A stretch of DNA of 64,000 nt from NCBI GenBank assembly GCA_020205615.1, contig CM035160.1, positions 3,326,437-3,390,436 on the forward strand, in the 5' to 3' direction. This document shows, in pieces, positions 13,140-25,700 of this stretch; the stretch's first letter is position 1; each line of letters starts with the position of its first letter. The notes under the pieces are model-generated. The model did no database searches. It had not been told where the DNA came from and was given only the letters and a program-made list of their open reading frames with translations. The translations under genes and the position numbers were made by a program. This stretch comes from Panax quinquefolius (Eukaryota; Streptophyta; Magnoliopsida; Apiales; Araliaceae).

Positions 13140-15330
13140 AAGAATAATTTATGGGCTTTACGGTCGACCTTAAGTTTTTCGACTCGTTGATATTATCTTG
13201 CAATCTTTCTCTCACCGTCGTGGATAGATTTGTGAATGTTGATATTCATTGATCGCTTGTTTGTGAAATACCACCTTTGAACCATACAACGTAGGCATTC
13301 AATCATCGACGAATCGAAGATCTCTAATTCCTCGATTGCATGGTTAATGACTCACGTGTTTCAAGTCATTGTTGAATACCGCTATAGCCCACGCAAATTT
13401 CGTGCACTTTTCTAGCTTAACTTCTTCCTCCGTATATGTTCTTATTCTATTATCAATCGCATCAAGTTCAACCATATATGTATGTTGAATTCTTCTATAG
13501 TGTAAGCCCTACAAGTCAGGCAACAGATGCTTTTTTTATATCTTCTCCTTTCTTTTGAATCTATTTTTAATATTTTTCGTAATATGGTAGTGCATGAACC
13601 GTGCATGACATCGTGGAACACATAGTTAAGTCCCTTGATAATTGCTTTCATGTTCCCCATCTCAAACGATGCAATCGTCCTTCTCTAACACCACAAGCAT
13701 TTCTCAAATCGATGAAAACCATCTCCATGATGATTCATTTTCATCACAACAATCGCAAAAGCATTCCAGATGATGTTCCTCGTCAGATTCACGTGCATTT
13801 TCATGCAATGCAAATTCCAGATGAGCACCCCTCGTAGTTCGATCAGATGAATGTCCCATCAACTACAATGATTGGGAAACAATGTTGCCATGCTTCGATG
13901 GATGCTCCTATCATGGGAAGAAGAGATATTTGAAGTTTACCATTTTTTTCCAACTCCAATGATGTGATGGATCCCGAAATGAATTTTAAAGTAAGGTTAA
14001 TGTAATTATATGCAATAATTATTGTCAGATTTGTAGATATGATTACTATGTGTATTACTTTTGCTTTATAATAACTTATATTTTTATGTCTTTATAGTGT
14101 TTAGATGGTATCTAAAATGATGTTTAATAGTTTCAATTCATGTATATATTTGTTTTTTTCCGCAAAAATCGATTTAGTTTTATTCAATTAAAATAGGTAG
14201 TAGCTATATATGTATTTGTAAGTGTCTAAACTTCTTACTTTGAGTAACCAAAATAGTCAAACATTTAATAAATAGTTTGCAATGCTACACCGGATTAGTT
14301 TTTTGCAAACATGTGCAAACCAAGGATCGTGAGTGTAGTCGTGTGGATTTCTCTCTTACTTTTTGCATTGCTTTTTCCTTCGATCTCCATGCTTTTTTGG
14401 TAGAGATGGACACGTTATAATTCATCATCATGTCTTCCACAATGTCTGGCTGTGTGTAAATTTTTTTGAAGTTAGTTAGTTTATGCTTAATGCACTCACT
14501 AACCATCTCACCGCTTTGTTTGTTCGTGATCTCCAAGCAATATGTTTGATTTAACAAGTGTGTACATCATTAAATTCTCTTACTTGAACATAGTTGTTTT
14601 CCCAAACTTTGATGCTCTTAGTTTTCACTTGCAATTTCCATTGTCTCAGGCATACCGTAACAAAATCTCACCACTTGTTCTTTCAACCTCAGGTGTTCGC
14701 TTTGCTTTTCACTTATGGAATGTAACCTTATTGCTTGTGAAAGGATTTTCTTGTTTACGTAAGTTTGATGTATTTTGACTTCAAACTTATTTCGATCCGA
14801 AATGACCTCATCACATCAGATCAGATCGCAGTTGTTTGATATGTTCGGTTTCGACCTTCGCTTGTCAATTACTTCAATTGCCAACCGCTTCAACATATTG
14901 TGATTCATTTTGGTCTTCAGGTTGCCAAAGAAACAAATTCGTAATTCCACCGTGTCAATCTCATCAGCGCTTCTTGAACTATATATTCTTCTTCATTTAT
15001 CACGTTACGTAAGTTTCAGTAGTCCCTCCAATGATGTGTTCATAATCTATAATTAGTGGAAATTTGACATGATCATCCGATCTTCTATGCACTTCCATAT
15101 GTAATCTTAAGGTTGCTTTCATTTGTCACCTCGATTGGAGGAATGTTGCTTCTTTCATCCGAAATTTGATTGCCAATTTCATTGTCTCCGTAGTCTAGAT
15201 TTAATGCCGTATATATCATGTTGTGCATTTCGTGAATGAACAATTTGAAGGGGCTAAGAGTTTCAGAATTTCAAATTTTGATATCGGGCTACTATCTATC
15301 CAACGCCCATTGAAGTAAACTACAATCGAA
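13140..15330 (-). pseudogene. MURA-type (Mutator-like) transposase remnant
   Basis: Read right to left, the pieces follow the usual MULE transposase order. The N-terminus is VYFNGRWIDSSPI near 15320. Next is the DNA-binding region PDIVEDMMMNYNVSIS plus KKAWRSKEKAMQKV near 14350-14470. The catalytic core follows, with GASIEAWQHCFPIIVVDGTF near 13830-13910, whose VDGT holds the first DDE aspartate. Then come a 'WRWF' segment near 13720, VFHDVMHGSC near 13610, and RAYTIEEFN near 13500. The tail, near 13230-13290, gives YFTNKRSMNINIHKSIHDGE. Stops and frameshifts occur throughout, so it cannot be functional. The family assignment rests on motif order and is fairly secure. Confidence 0.75.
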
Positions 15331-15589
15331 GCATATCCATGGTCTGAATATCAAACAAAGAATATTCACACAATAATGTAATTAGTATCCAAATCTTTAT
15401 ATGAATGTTTCCAAATATTTGGTATGCAGTAATGAAATTATGAATGTTACTATTTCTCAAACTATTTTGTAACTTATATAATTATATACACTATTAAGAT
15501 ACTAAAGCAACTTTATTAAGTAAACCAAAGTAGACGTATTTAGTATCAATTATTACGCATCGATCGCTTTCAGCTTTTGTTTATAAACA

Positions 15590-17230
15590 AATCACAATTT
15601 AAAATGCCCTTAAGATGAAATACTATATATTAAACACTAAAAAAAGTAATCCAAATATTTATATGAAGGTTGCCAAATTTTGATATAAATGCTTACAAAT
15701 TATGATTTGTAAATAAATAGTATTCGACATCAAATTAAAAAAACTATTTTATCAAGTTACCAAATTAACATTATTCAGTAACCAAGAGATACGTTATTTG
15801 TATGTCTGTTATTGTGAAGTAATGTTTTCATTCATTCCATATCCAAAACACAAATTATAATGTCCCTGAAAATGTAATACCAAATATTAAACACTAAAAA
15901 CAAGAAATCCAAATATTTTTATATGAATGTGGCCAAATTGTTGTATAAATGACTCCAAAATCGCATTTGTAACCAATAGTATTTGGCTAATCAAATTACA
16001 AAAGTTATTTACTCTTGCTACTAATTTAACATTATTCAAGAACAAAATATAGGTTATTAGTATATTTGTAATCAGAAAGTAATGTTTTCATTGCTTCCAT
16101 ATCCAAAACACAAATTATAATGTGCCCGAAAATGAAATACCAAATATTAAACACTAAAAAAACAAGGAATCTAAATTTTTTATATGAATGTGGCCAAATT
16201 GTTATACAAATGACTCCAAAATTGGCATTTGTAACCAATAGTATTTGGCCACCGAAATTAAAAAAGTTATTTACTCTTGCTACTAATTTAACATTATTTA
16301 GTAACCAAAATATAGGTTATTAGTATATTTGTAATCAGAAGTAATGTTTTCATTGCTTCCATATCCAAAACACAAATTATAATGTGCCCTGAAAATGAAA
16401 TACCAAATATTAAACACTAAAAACAAGGAATCTAAATATTTTTATATGAATGTATTAAATTGTAATACAAATGACTCCAAAATCGCATTTGTAAATCAAT
16501 AGTTTTTGCCATCAAATTAAAAAAACTATTTAATTGGTTACCAAACTAACATTATTCAAGAATCAAAATATAAGTTATTGGTTTCTTTTGTAATGTAAAG
16601 TAATGTTTTCATTGCTTCCATATCCAAAACACAAATTATAATGTCCTTGAAAATGAAATACCAAATATTAATCACTAAAACAAGGAATCTAAATATTTTT
16701 ATATGAATGTGGCCAAATTGTTATACAAATGACTCCAAAATTGGCATTTGTAACCAATAGTATTTCAGATAATCGATATTACAAAAGTTATCTACTCTTG
16801 CTACTAATTTAACATTATTCAAGAACCAAATTATAAGTTATTGGTATTTTTGTTATCAAATTAATGTTTTAATTACTTCCACGAAAGCAAAACACAAATT
16901 ATAATGTCCCTCAAAATGAAATAATAAATATTAAACACTAAAAACAAGGAATCCAAATATTTATAATAATGTTGCCAAAGTTTTATATAAATGTTTTCAA
17001 ATTCGCATTTATAACCAATAGTATTTGGCCACCAAATTACAAAAACTATTTAATTGGTTACCAAACTAACATTATTCAAGAACCAAATTATAAGATATCG
17101 TATCTTTTTTATTGTAAATTAATGTTTTCATTGCTTCCATATCCAAAAACACAAATTATAATGTCGATATTTTGAACACTTAAAACAAGGTAAACAAATC
17201 TTTATATTGAATGTCCCAAAACTTTGTATG
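15590..17230. repeat. Right tandem repeats of the MULE, about 258-bp unit
   Basis: At least six copies begin near 15823, 16080, 16343, 16603, 16863 and 17121 with AATGTTTTCATTGCTTCCAT; a weaker copy begins near 15590. Shared blocks include CACAAATTATAATGTCCCT, ATACCAAATATTAAACACTA, TGTGGCCAAATTGTTATACA and TAACCAATAGTATTTGGC. Non-coding. Confidence 0.9.
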
Positions 17231-17900
17231 CCAGATCAAAATCAGTAGTGAACAACAAATATTTTTTGTTATAAATATTTCCTAAGTTGAATTCAGAGGT
17301 AACAAAACATGATTTCAATTTATATATATTAACCGATTCGCACTTTTTGTATTCAAAGATCCAGATTCGGTTTTCAATCTTTGTTTATATATCTTCTTTC
17401 GCCTAAACCTCCGACGGCCTTTTGGTACGCCGTACGCCGATTCGACACTGCTTTTCCGCTTTCAATTAGGATTCTTCATATGAATGCTTCGTTTTTTATC
17501 GATCGATGATCTTATCTTCAAGATGATCAATTAGTCAAGATGATGATTATCCGTAGGCTTTTTGATTTGGTCCGAAATGGAGCATTCGCTTTTTTTCGCT
17601 GATTTTTGAATGTTTTTTTAGTATGTAAATCGACACGGAATAGTGGAGTAGTTTTCTCCTTAAATTAAGGTGTTTGTATTTCAGATTGATTTGGTTTATA
17701 TGACGTAGGATCGCACTACTATTGATATTAATTTATATTATCGCACTATTAATATAATTAATTAATAGTGTACAGCACTATTATTGTAATATCTTTCTAA
17801 TACTTGTATACTTATGTAAAGGACCATATATATATTATGTCACCTCTCATATTAAACTCGCCGCATATCAAGCTTTCATATTAGACTCACCTCATTGAAC
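17231..17900. other. Interval between the MULE and the PP2A B'' stop codon
   Basis: No gene. The more GC-rich stretch at 17400-17640 may be the end of the MULE. From 17700 to 17900 is probably 3' flank and untranslated region of the minus-strand gene ending at 17901. Confidence 0.4.
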
Positions 17901-20900
17901 TTAAAAAGGTGCCTCTAGTGATTCGTCCCAAACTTCTGCACTTCCATTTGATCCACCATCTTCTTCCATTGATAACCTAATATATTCTCTATGTGCAAAA
18001 CGATCCCACTCTGTCAAAGTTGGATCCTCACGTTCCTGTAGCAACACAAATGGCAGAAAATATACCATTATGGTCACGCAATATCTAGAGTTTTAAGATG
18101 TTGAATGTACCTGACGAATTAGAAATGGATCCCGAGTTTCAAAAGCCATAAACTTATCTAGATTGAAAAGAATGTTAAAAACATTTCCTGATAGCTTGCA
18201 TTCTTTAAAGTTACGTATTGTGATGTAGTCTTCCCTCTGCAATAAAAATAGTGTCATTGACAGTCTTATGTCTTTACTATAATAATTTAGGAGCAAGTTG
18301 TGACCTCTGGTGAAATCATATCCACAATTTGACACAATATATCCTCAAAGAGAATAGGTTCTTGGGCCATGCATTCCATCCGATGCACCTGTTCCTCATA
18401 AAAGAACTGCATCTCATTTCTTGTGAGAAACCCATTTCCATCCAAATCTATGCACTTGAACCTGAAAATCATAGTTTATATAATTAGTCGTGCAATAGTA
18501 AAAATATAACAAAAGTATGAAACTATGGTGCACAAAAAAGCTCACCGCTTAAGCCTTATCCTAATACAAAGCTACAGAATACACCTGAGGGCTCAACAAG
18601 TTAAGGGGCCAAATTTAGATGAAAAAAAGGAAGGATGCTATAAAATAATAAAAGTACTCTGTCAAACAGTTAAAATGCATCATCTAAAGAAATTTGGGGA
18701 TGTAAATCCAGTTTATCACTTCAGTTGTAGTAACCTTGGCATGCTTGTCGAAGAGATGCCCAATTTAAGAAGAAGAAAAACAGCTGCAATTAACATGATT
18801 TTCTGGAAACATGTCCCACTAATGTAAGCACGTCAACTCCAAAGAGTAGGGAGACGTGATAATTAAAGTATCACAAGGGTAGTTATTTTATCAAATTAAG
18901 TGATGGCTTTGGTGAGTTGTCACTTTGGCCAACACTACTGCAACTCTCATCACCATCCTAAATTGCCAGGAACCAACCAGGCTAACTGACTGACTGTCGT
19001 TATTTTTATTTGTGAAATACTCTAAATAGAAAGAGAAGATTTATTATCTAATATAAAGATTATAAAATGATAAATGGAGGATGAGAATCCTATTAAACTA
19101 GAAAAATGGAAAATACAAATTTCTAATACGAATCTTAACCTGATAACATGTATCTATCAGGACATTTTATATCAAATGCTTAAAGAACTTCTTGATTAAT
19201 ATGAGAGTACACCCCAAGCAAAACTTATAGACTAGGCGCTGCCCTTCCTCGTTTCTTGTTTACTCCTTTCATTTCAAAACGAATCTGATGTTCTAATACA
19301 GTTGTAATTTTAACGCTTTAGATAGTTACAGAAAAGATATTCATAATTTTCTAAGAGCTTAAAGTTGTAACCCAACCATTCAACAATCCAACTATCATTC
19401 AAATTCTTTGTCCTATTTTAAGCACCTTCATTTTTAGAGATAGTATCCGACTTTAAGCACTTTACTGCCACTAACTCACCACATTTAAGCCCTAATCCCC
19501 AAGCATTCTAGGTACCAAAAATGAAGATGACAATTGCTATCAACTGTCAAAGAAAAGGTTGCACTGTCCCAAGTATTTGACAAGAGAAAGAATGTGCTTA
19601 TATTAATATGTAAAAACAGTTTATTTCTAGTTATGTCAGTTTGCCACAGGATAAGAAAGAGCTTGTACCAACAAATTACTATCCCAACTTTTTTTCCTTA
19701 TCATAACTCCTTCACCACCACTATTTTGCTAAACTTTAGTCATAGGCTTCTTAAAGTATCACTCTATCAACAACAGATTGTAGCACATAAGGAAGGGAAT
19801 ATACCAATACTCAAGACTCGGCTCAGATGATTTATCCTCTTCTGCTAGCATGAAATAGACAAAATCTTCATACCCCATCTTCCCTTCAATATTGCTAGTA
19901 AACTTCCTCGGAACCTGCGTAAATATAGCATAAACATAAATGCATTAAAATTTCAGTACATGTTTCCTCCACTCCCAACAAGTTGAATTGACTTGATTTA
20001 AATGTAAAACATCATATGAGAAAACAACCTGTGAAAATATTCGGACAACAATCCTGTAGGTAAGTGCATGATTACCATATTTGATGAGATTCTCCTTGTC
20101 TATCAAGAAATCATGGTCTGTATCCAGTTCCCAAAACTTGCAATATATGACGTAGAAGTGTTCATATGAAAAGTACCTACGATTTAAATTGAAAACACAA
20201 GTAATGTATATGCTTAAATTCAGGTGGACTACACACACTTGACCATTTCGCAATTGATGTAACACAGATAAAGGAGGTGATTGCAGGTTTGCAGCTTAAT
20301 GAATGTCTTATTTGAAAATCCGAATAAGAACATCAATAGAATTTGTTCAGCTCAAAGAGAAACATTGGTAAAAAATACTAGGTTTCAGTACTAAGAAAAC
20401 TTGGTGTAATTACCCAAAAGAATTGTTGAGATTTCCAAAAATGGGTAATAGAGCAGGTTGAAATACCAGAATTGACTGAATAGACTATGAATATAATATT
20501 TAAATTAGAAAGTATACTTCTATAAGAAGAGACCGTGACCAAACCAAATCATGAAAAGAGCAACACTTATGTATCTACCGTAGAACTTTGTTAATGTCCT
20601 CTTCATCATCTGCATGCTGCATCGCAGCAATCAGATTTCCATGTCTGAGCTCCCTGAGAGTGAGATGGCCATTTCCAGATCTATTGACGTAGAATATTCT
20701 GTATATGACAGTTTCAGCTAGATAACCAAAGAAAAATTAATGTTCAAAGCATCAGTAACCAAAGTTTGCATGCCTACCAAGGTCCCTAACTAAAATAGGA
20801 ATGGTTTAATAACATCAAATAACAAAAATCATTTATCAAAAAATAAATTATTATGGTATGTAACAATACTATATTTCAACATAAAACATGTGAAAAACAT

Positions 20901-22723
20901 GGATACCAATCAAATCCAATTATGCCTAATATTTAGAGTAACCAGAAAGTAACACTCATTTGCATGCAAGCTTAGTTAATGTCAAATGACGTTGACAGGT
21001 GATATGATTAAAAAAGTAAACAATTAGATCAATGTTCCAAAACAGTAAGGTTCACACAACTACCAGTAATAATACCACAAAGCCTCTTGTGAGGTAAAGA
21101 GCTTAGACCATCAAACGACTCAAAACAGCCAATTTTTAAGAATTTGAAGCATTCAAAGCCACTCAATAATCCAGGAAGAATCTCTTATCACTGTAATGAA
21201 ATTTACTTTTTATAGGTTTCCCAAACTTGGACTCTAAGAAAAATATCATGAAATGCTACTAGTATATATTCAAAATCCTATTTCTAAATTTAGAAACATG
21301 CTGGCCTGCACAAGGCTCTATCCACACACCAATTATAGATTCTCATAGTGAAACAACACTGTAATGAACAATGTAATAAGCATATCCAAGCAAGCAACCC
21401 AGTGTTCTAAAAATCGTTAGGCGGACCTAGGCGGCGGAGGAGGAGGCGCCTAGCGCCAAGGCCGCCTAGGCAGTGCCTATGTGCTTCGCTAGGTGGACTA
21501 GGTGTTTTCTTAGGCAATCTCATTTATTTATTTTTCTATTGTACATACTTGTTATATTATATAAAACATATAGTAGATGTAACTTTTTAAAATTTTACAA
21601 GAAACATTACCCAAAAACAATCTTTTAATGCTTAACAAATTCACTTNNNNNNNNNNNNNNNNNNNNNNNNNNNNNNNNNNNNNNNNNNNNNNNNNNNNNN
21701 NNNNNNNNNNNNNNNNNNNNNNNNNNNNNNNNNNNNNNNNNNNNNNACAAGAACAAGTATCTCTCTGCACTAATCCATAACCACTAGTTATATAATTTAT
21801 ACTACCGAAAACTGGAACTTGACACGTTTCATGTTTTAAAGTGGAGGTTTTACTCCTAAATGGCCCTCATTTATTGGTTTTCATTCCGATTAAATGGAAT
21901 GATTTGGTTGCACGACTTTAATTAACAAGTAATGAAGAGGGGGATACAGTAAGTTTAGTGAACAGTTGAGCACGCACCTTATATTAAAATCTTAGTAAAG
22001 CAACCTTTAGCCTTACTAATAAATAGCAACAACTTCTATTTATACTACCGAAAACTGGAACTTGACACATGTCATGTTTTAAAGTGGTGGTTTTAATCAT
22101 AAATGGCCCTCATTTATTGGTCTTCATTCTGATTAAATGGAATGATTTGGTTGCATGACTTAAATTAACAAGTAATGAACCCTGTCTACAAAAGGCCCAG
22201 CAAAGTCTAGGTTGTTGTAACCCGCTTTGAAGTATTATATAGATCAACAATATTACCGTCTGAATCGAATGGTTGACCACTCTTTCCTTAAGACTATATT
22301 CGCCCTTTATTTTTCCTACACAAGGTTACTGCGAATTAGTCTCCCAAGATAAGACAGAATCATACTTTACTCTGTACTAGAATTTGTTGTGTAGAAACAA
22401 AACTAGTGCAAACTATAACTGAGAGAGAAGAAAATATAACAAGAATAATAATTTTCTATGAACTTAAAAAGAATTTAGAATGATTTGAGAATTTAAGAAC
22501 TTGAAAAGGATTGAAGTTGTTGATATATGTTTGGGTTAGATTGACAACCTATTTATAGGTTTCCAAACACCCTTTTGAAGAGTTATGTTGATATCCAAAC
22601 ATGGCATCCCAATTCTTGTTGCCGTTCTGTAATTTTGGTCGCAACCCAATTAGGTTGTATCCCAATTCCGATGTCGGCATCCCAATTGAGAGTTGCCGTT
22701 GAATATTACCGTTGGCCTTTTTC

Positions 22724-22784
<61 letters not shown>

Positions 22785-25700
22785 CGATTCTCCAACAAAC
22801 CTGGAATGAGCGAACTAAGAAACGGAAACCTAGCTATAGCGACGGTTTTTTCATCGCTATAGCATTGAAAAGTCGGATTTTATGCTATAATGATAAAAAA
22901 ACCGTCATTAGTCGCCTCCTCCTCGATTATTTGGAGAGAGAGCTATATATATATATATTAATAATTAATTTATTAAGAAAAAATATTATAAGAATGTTGT
23001 TGCCATGACTTGAACCCAAATCCTTAATATCAACACATTTCTCTTATCCAACTGAACCAATATTAATTGTTGTTTACATGGATAACATATAATATATTTA
23101 TTATATACTTTTAGATAATGAAAATATCCAACATAGGTTACATCAATCTTGGTCTTGTTTCACACCCTGCAATTGAGAATCACCAGTTGTTTATCCCCAA
23201 GGCAGACCACTCTCCTGCCACCTACCTTTCACAGTTCCCAACCATCTCACAACTCTACAAACCACAATGTGATCAGTGATCCAAGAAAATATTCCCACAT
23301 TAAGGAATGTAAACATAGTTCTCGTTCTTACATGCCTTCACAACCAAAATATGAAAACGACAGGCTGACTCGAGTTGAGATTTCTAATTCACAGAGTAAA
23401 ACTTCACTTTTGGATTAAAAAAGGACCCAAAGTGTTTGAAAAGTCTGAACAGCATGGTTCATCTAACACTAGATTAAAGGAAACTCCCCAACTTATAAAG
23501 AGCTTACCATATCTTTCCTGAAACTCAGGAGTACTCTGCAAGAACTCCAATCCCGGATGGGTAGCCAAAAGCTCTCGAAGAACAAGTTTAAAGTCGGCCT
23601 GTATCAAAGATTCACACATTGAAAGTTAAATGCAGAAAGAAATGAAGCAGCAAACCAACAAATGATCATTAGAGTAGAGGTTTTCCCGCAAAATTACAGT
23701 CTGATAATTACACACAAAAAATGGAAGAGATTATCACATCACCATTCACTAAGAATTGGATAACAGGCCTGAGTAAGGTATTTGCAGTCCGGTTGCTTAA
23801 GAATTTTAAATATTTGTGTAGCTATATCCAAGGTTAACATGTTGCTGTCAATCCAATACTTGATGAATGCATCCCTACAAATATATATAAAAAGATAATA
23901 TTAAAAAAAATCAGCACAAGTCCCCAACAGTGACTGTTCTAGGCTACTTACCAAAAATGTTATCTCATAATTATGTTCATACTACAAAATGGATAAGAGC
24001 ATATAGATCATATATTTAATACAATCAAAGCAGCACAACACACATATTCAGCACATAAACGTAACTGAGATATTTATTTATTTATTCTAACATTAATGTA
24101 ACTTAATAATTTAAGTACGACAAGATAAAACTTGTAACTAGACAAGACGAATATTTATTTACATGGATGTGAGAAAGTTTAGATTCAAGAGTTGCAAAAA
24201 GAATATATTGATGATTACAAGTTTTTCAAGCAACTACGTATAAGTCATCCAACAAACCCACCAGGAATCTAATCCCACATGTTGGATAAGGGACATGCTT
24301 CCAGAGCATGCAAACACAGACTTTCTTAACCTGCATGGAAAGTTTTGAAAGAGGCCCTTCCAGTCTCATAACTTTCTCCAGTCCTATTTTCTTCTCTCAT
24401 TATGCTTTCCTCAGGTGCGATTTAGGGTCACACATGGAGAATTAAAAACAAACCCAAATAGCAGAGAAACTAGACTCCTAGACCTCCTCAGATCCAACTC
24501 TAACCATTTTAATAAAGTACTGTTCCAAACATATAGAAGTGGATAGAGAGACAGAAATTATACAAACCAACTCAAGCAGATTCACCTTATTGAGGTAGGC
24601 CAAGCTCTCAAGAAACATCATTTCGTGTGAGGTCCACTAATAATGAGCGTTTAATTTTAAAATATAAATAATGTTATCACCAGACAGTCAAAAAAGAGGT
24701 AAAAACCCGTGTACACAAGAAGGGAACAAAGATAACAAAAAATACTTTTATGCAATGTTCTAAAAGGCGGGAGGCCAGGGGCCTAGGCGGGATTTTTTAT
24801 TTTAAGCCAATTTTAATATTTTATCTACATTTATCCAAACAAAACAATAATATAAAGTAAAACAATCCATAATAAAGATAATAAAGGCCTTTGCTTAAAG
24901 TTCAAACACATCCATATTGCTAATGTCAAAGTTCAAACACAAACATGCAATTGTTCAAAATTCAAACATATTTTTAACGTATTAGTTTTGATCATAAATA
25001 AGATTGCTATTAAATAATAAAATTTAAAATTTCAAGAATTTAATTCAATATTAAAACTTAAGAAACTAAACATAAATTTAAGAATTATATTAAATTAAAC
25101 TAAATATTACAAATGTATCATCATTATATAATTTGAAGTTGATACAAGTACAAAAAATTACAACTATAATAAAATTATCTATTTTGACTTGATATTGTTC
25201 ACTTCTTATTGTGATTTGATATGTTACAACTTGTCTTATGAATATGGTAAATCATTAGAAAAATAAATATATCAAGATCTGGTTTGGTTAGTTAATAATA
25301 ATAAAAAAAACTCTCCACCTAGACCCCGCTTAATTTTCCAGAGGGATTTTTTTGCCGTCTTGGGCCTAGGTGAGGCATCAGGAGGCCTAGCGCCTAGGCG
25401 GGGCGCCAAGGGGGGCCTAGGCGGACCTCACCTGTCTACACTGATTATGAGTTTCTACTAATGATACTATCCCATGATGCAGAGACAAAATCCTACAAGA
25501 CCCACATATTATGGTACATAATGCAACTAACTTTAGTGCAATTTCAGCCCAACAGTAACAAAATGTATAAACTGCCGTGATCACTGTACTGCAATAATAA
25601 TTAGGGATTATATCAGCACAATTCTCCAATTTAAGATTTTTAATTTATATTTTCAACTAGCAAGCAAATCCAAAGATCATTTTTTTCTGATAAATAAACA

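Larger units (their letters stand above)
5400..17400. mobile_element. Decayed Mutator-like element of the Kaonashi (KI) type, approximate limits
   Basis: The segment combines a plus-strand DUF1985-Ulp1 protease remnant (7.3-10.9 kb) with a minus-strand MURA-like transposase remnant (13.1-15.3 kb). Tandem repeats lie on the left (6.3-7.1 kb) and right (15.6-17.2 kb). Plant MULEs that carry a Ulp1-like gene beside the transposase are known as KI-MULEs. The two genes point toward each other. Both are full of stops and frameshifts, so the copy is not autonomous. I could not define terminal inverted repeats or a target duplication, so the ends are guesses. Confidence 0.65.

Noticed and set aside
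22712..23008. Open frame through the TA tract in PP2A intron 6
   Set aside because: A simple repeat plus CACTA-like wording, with no domain.
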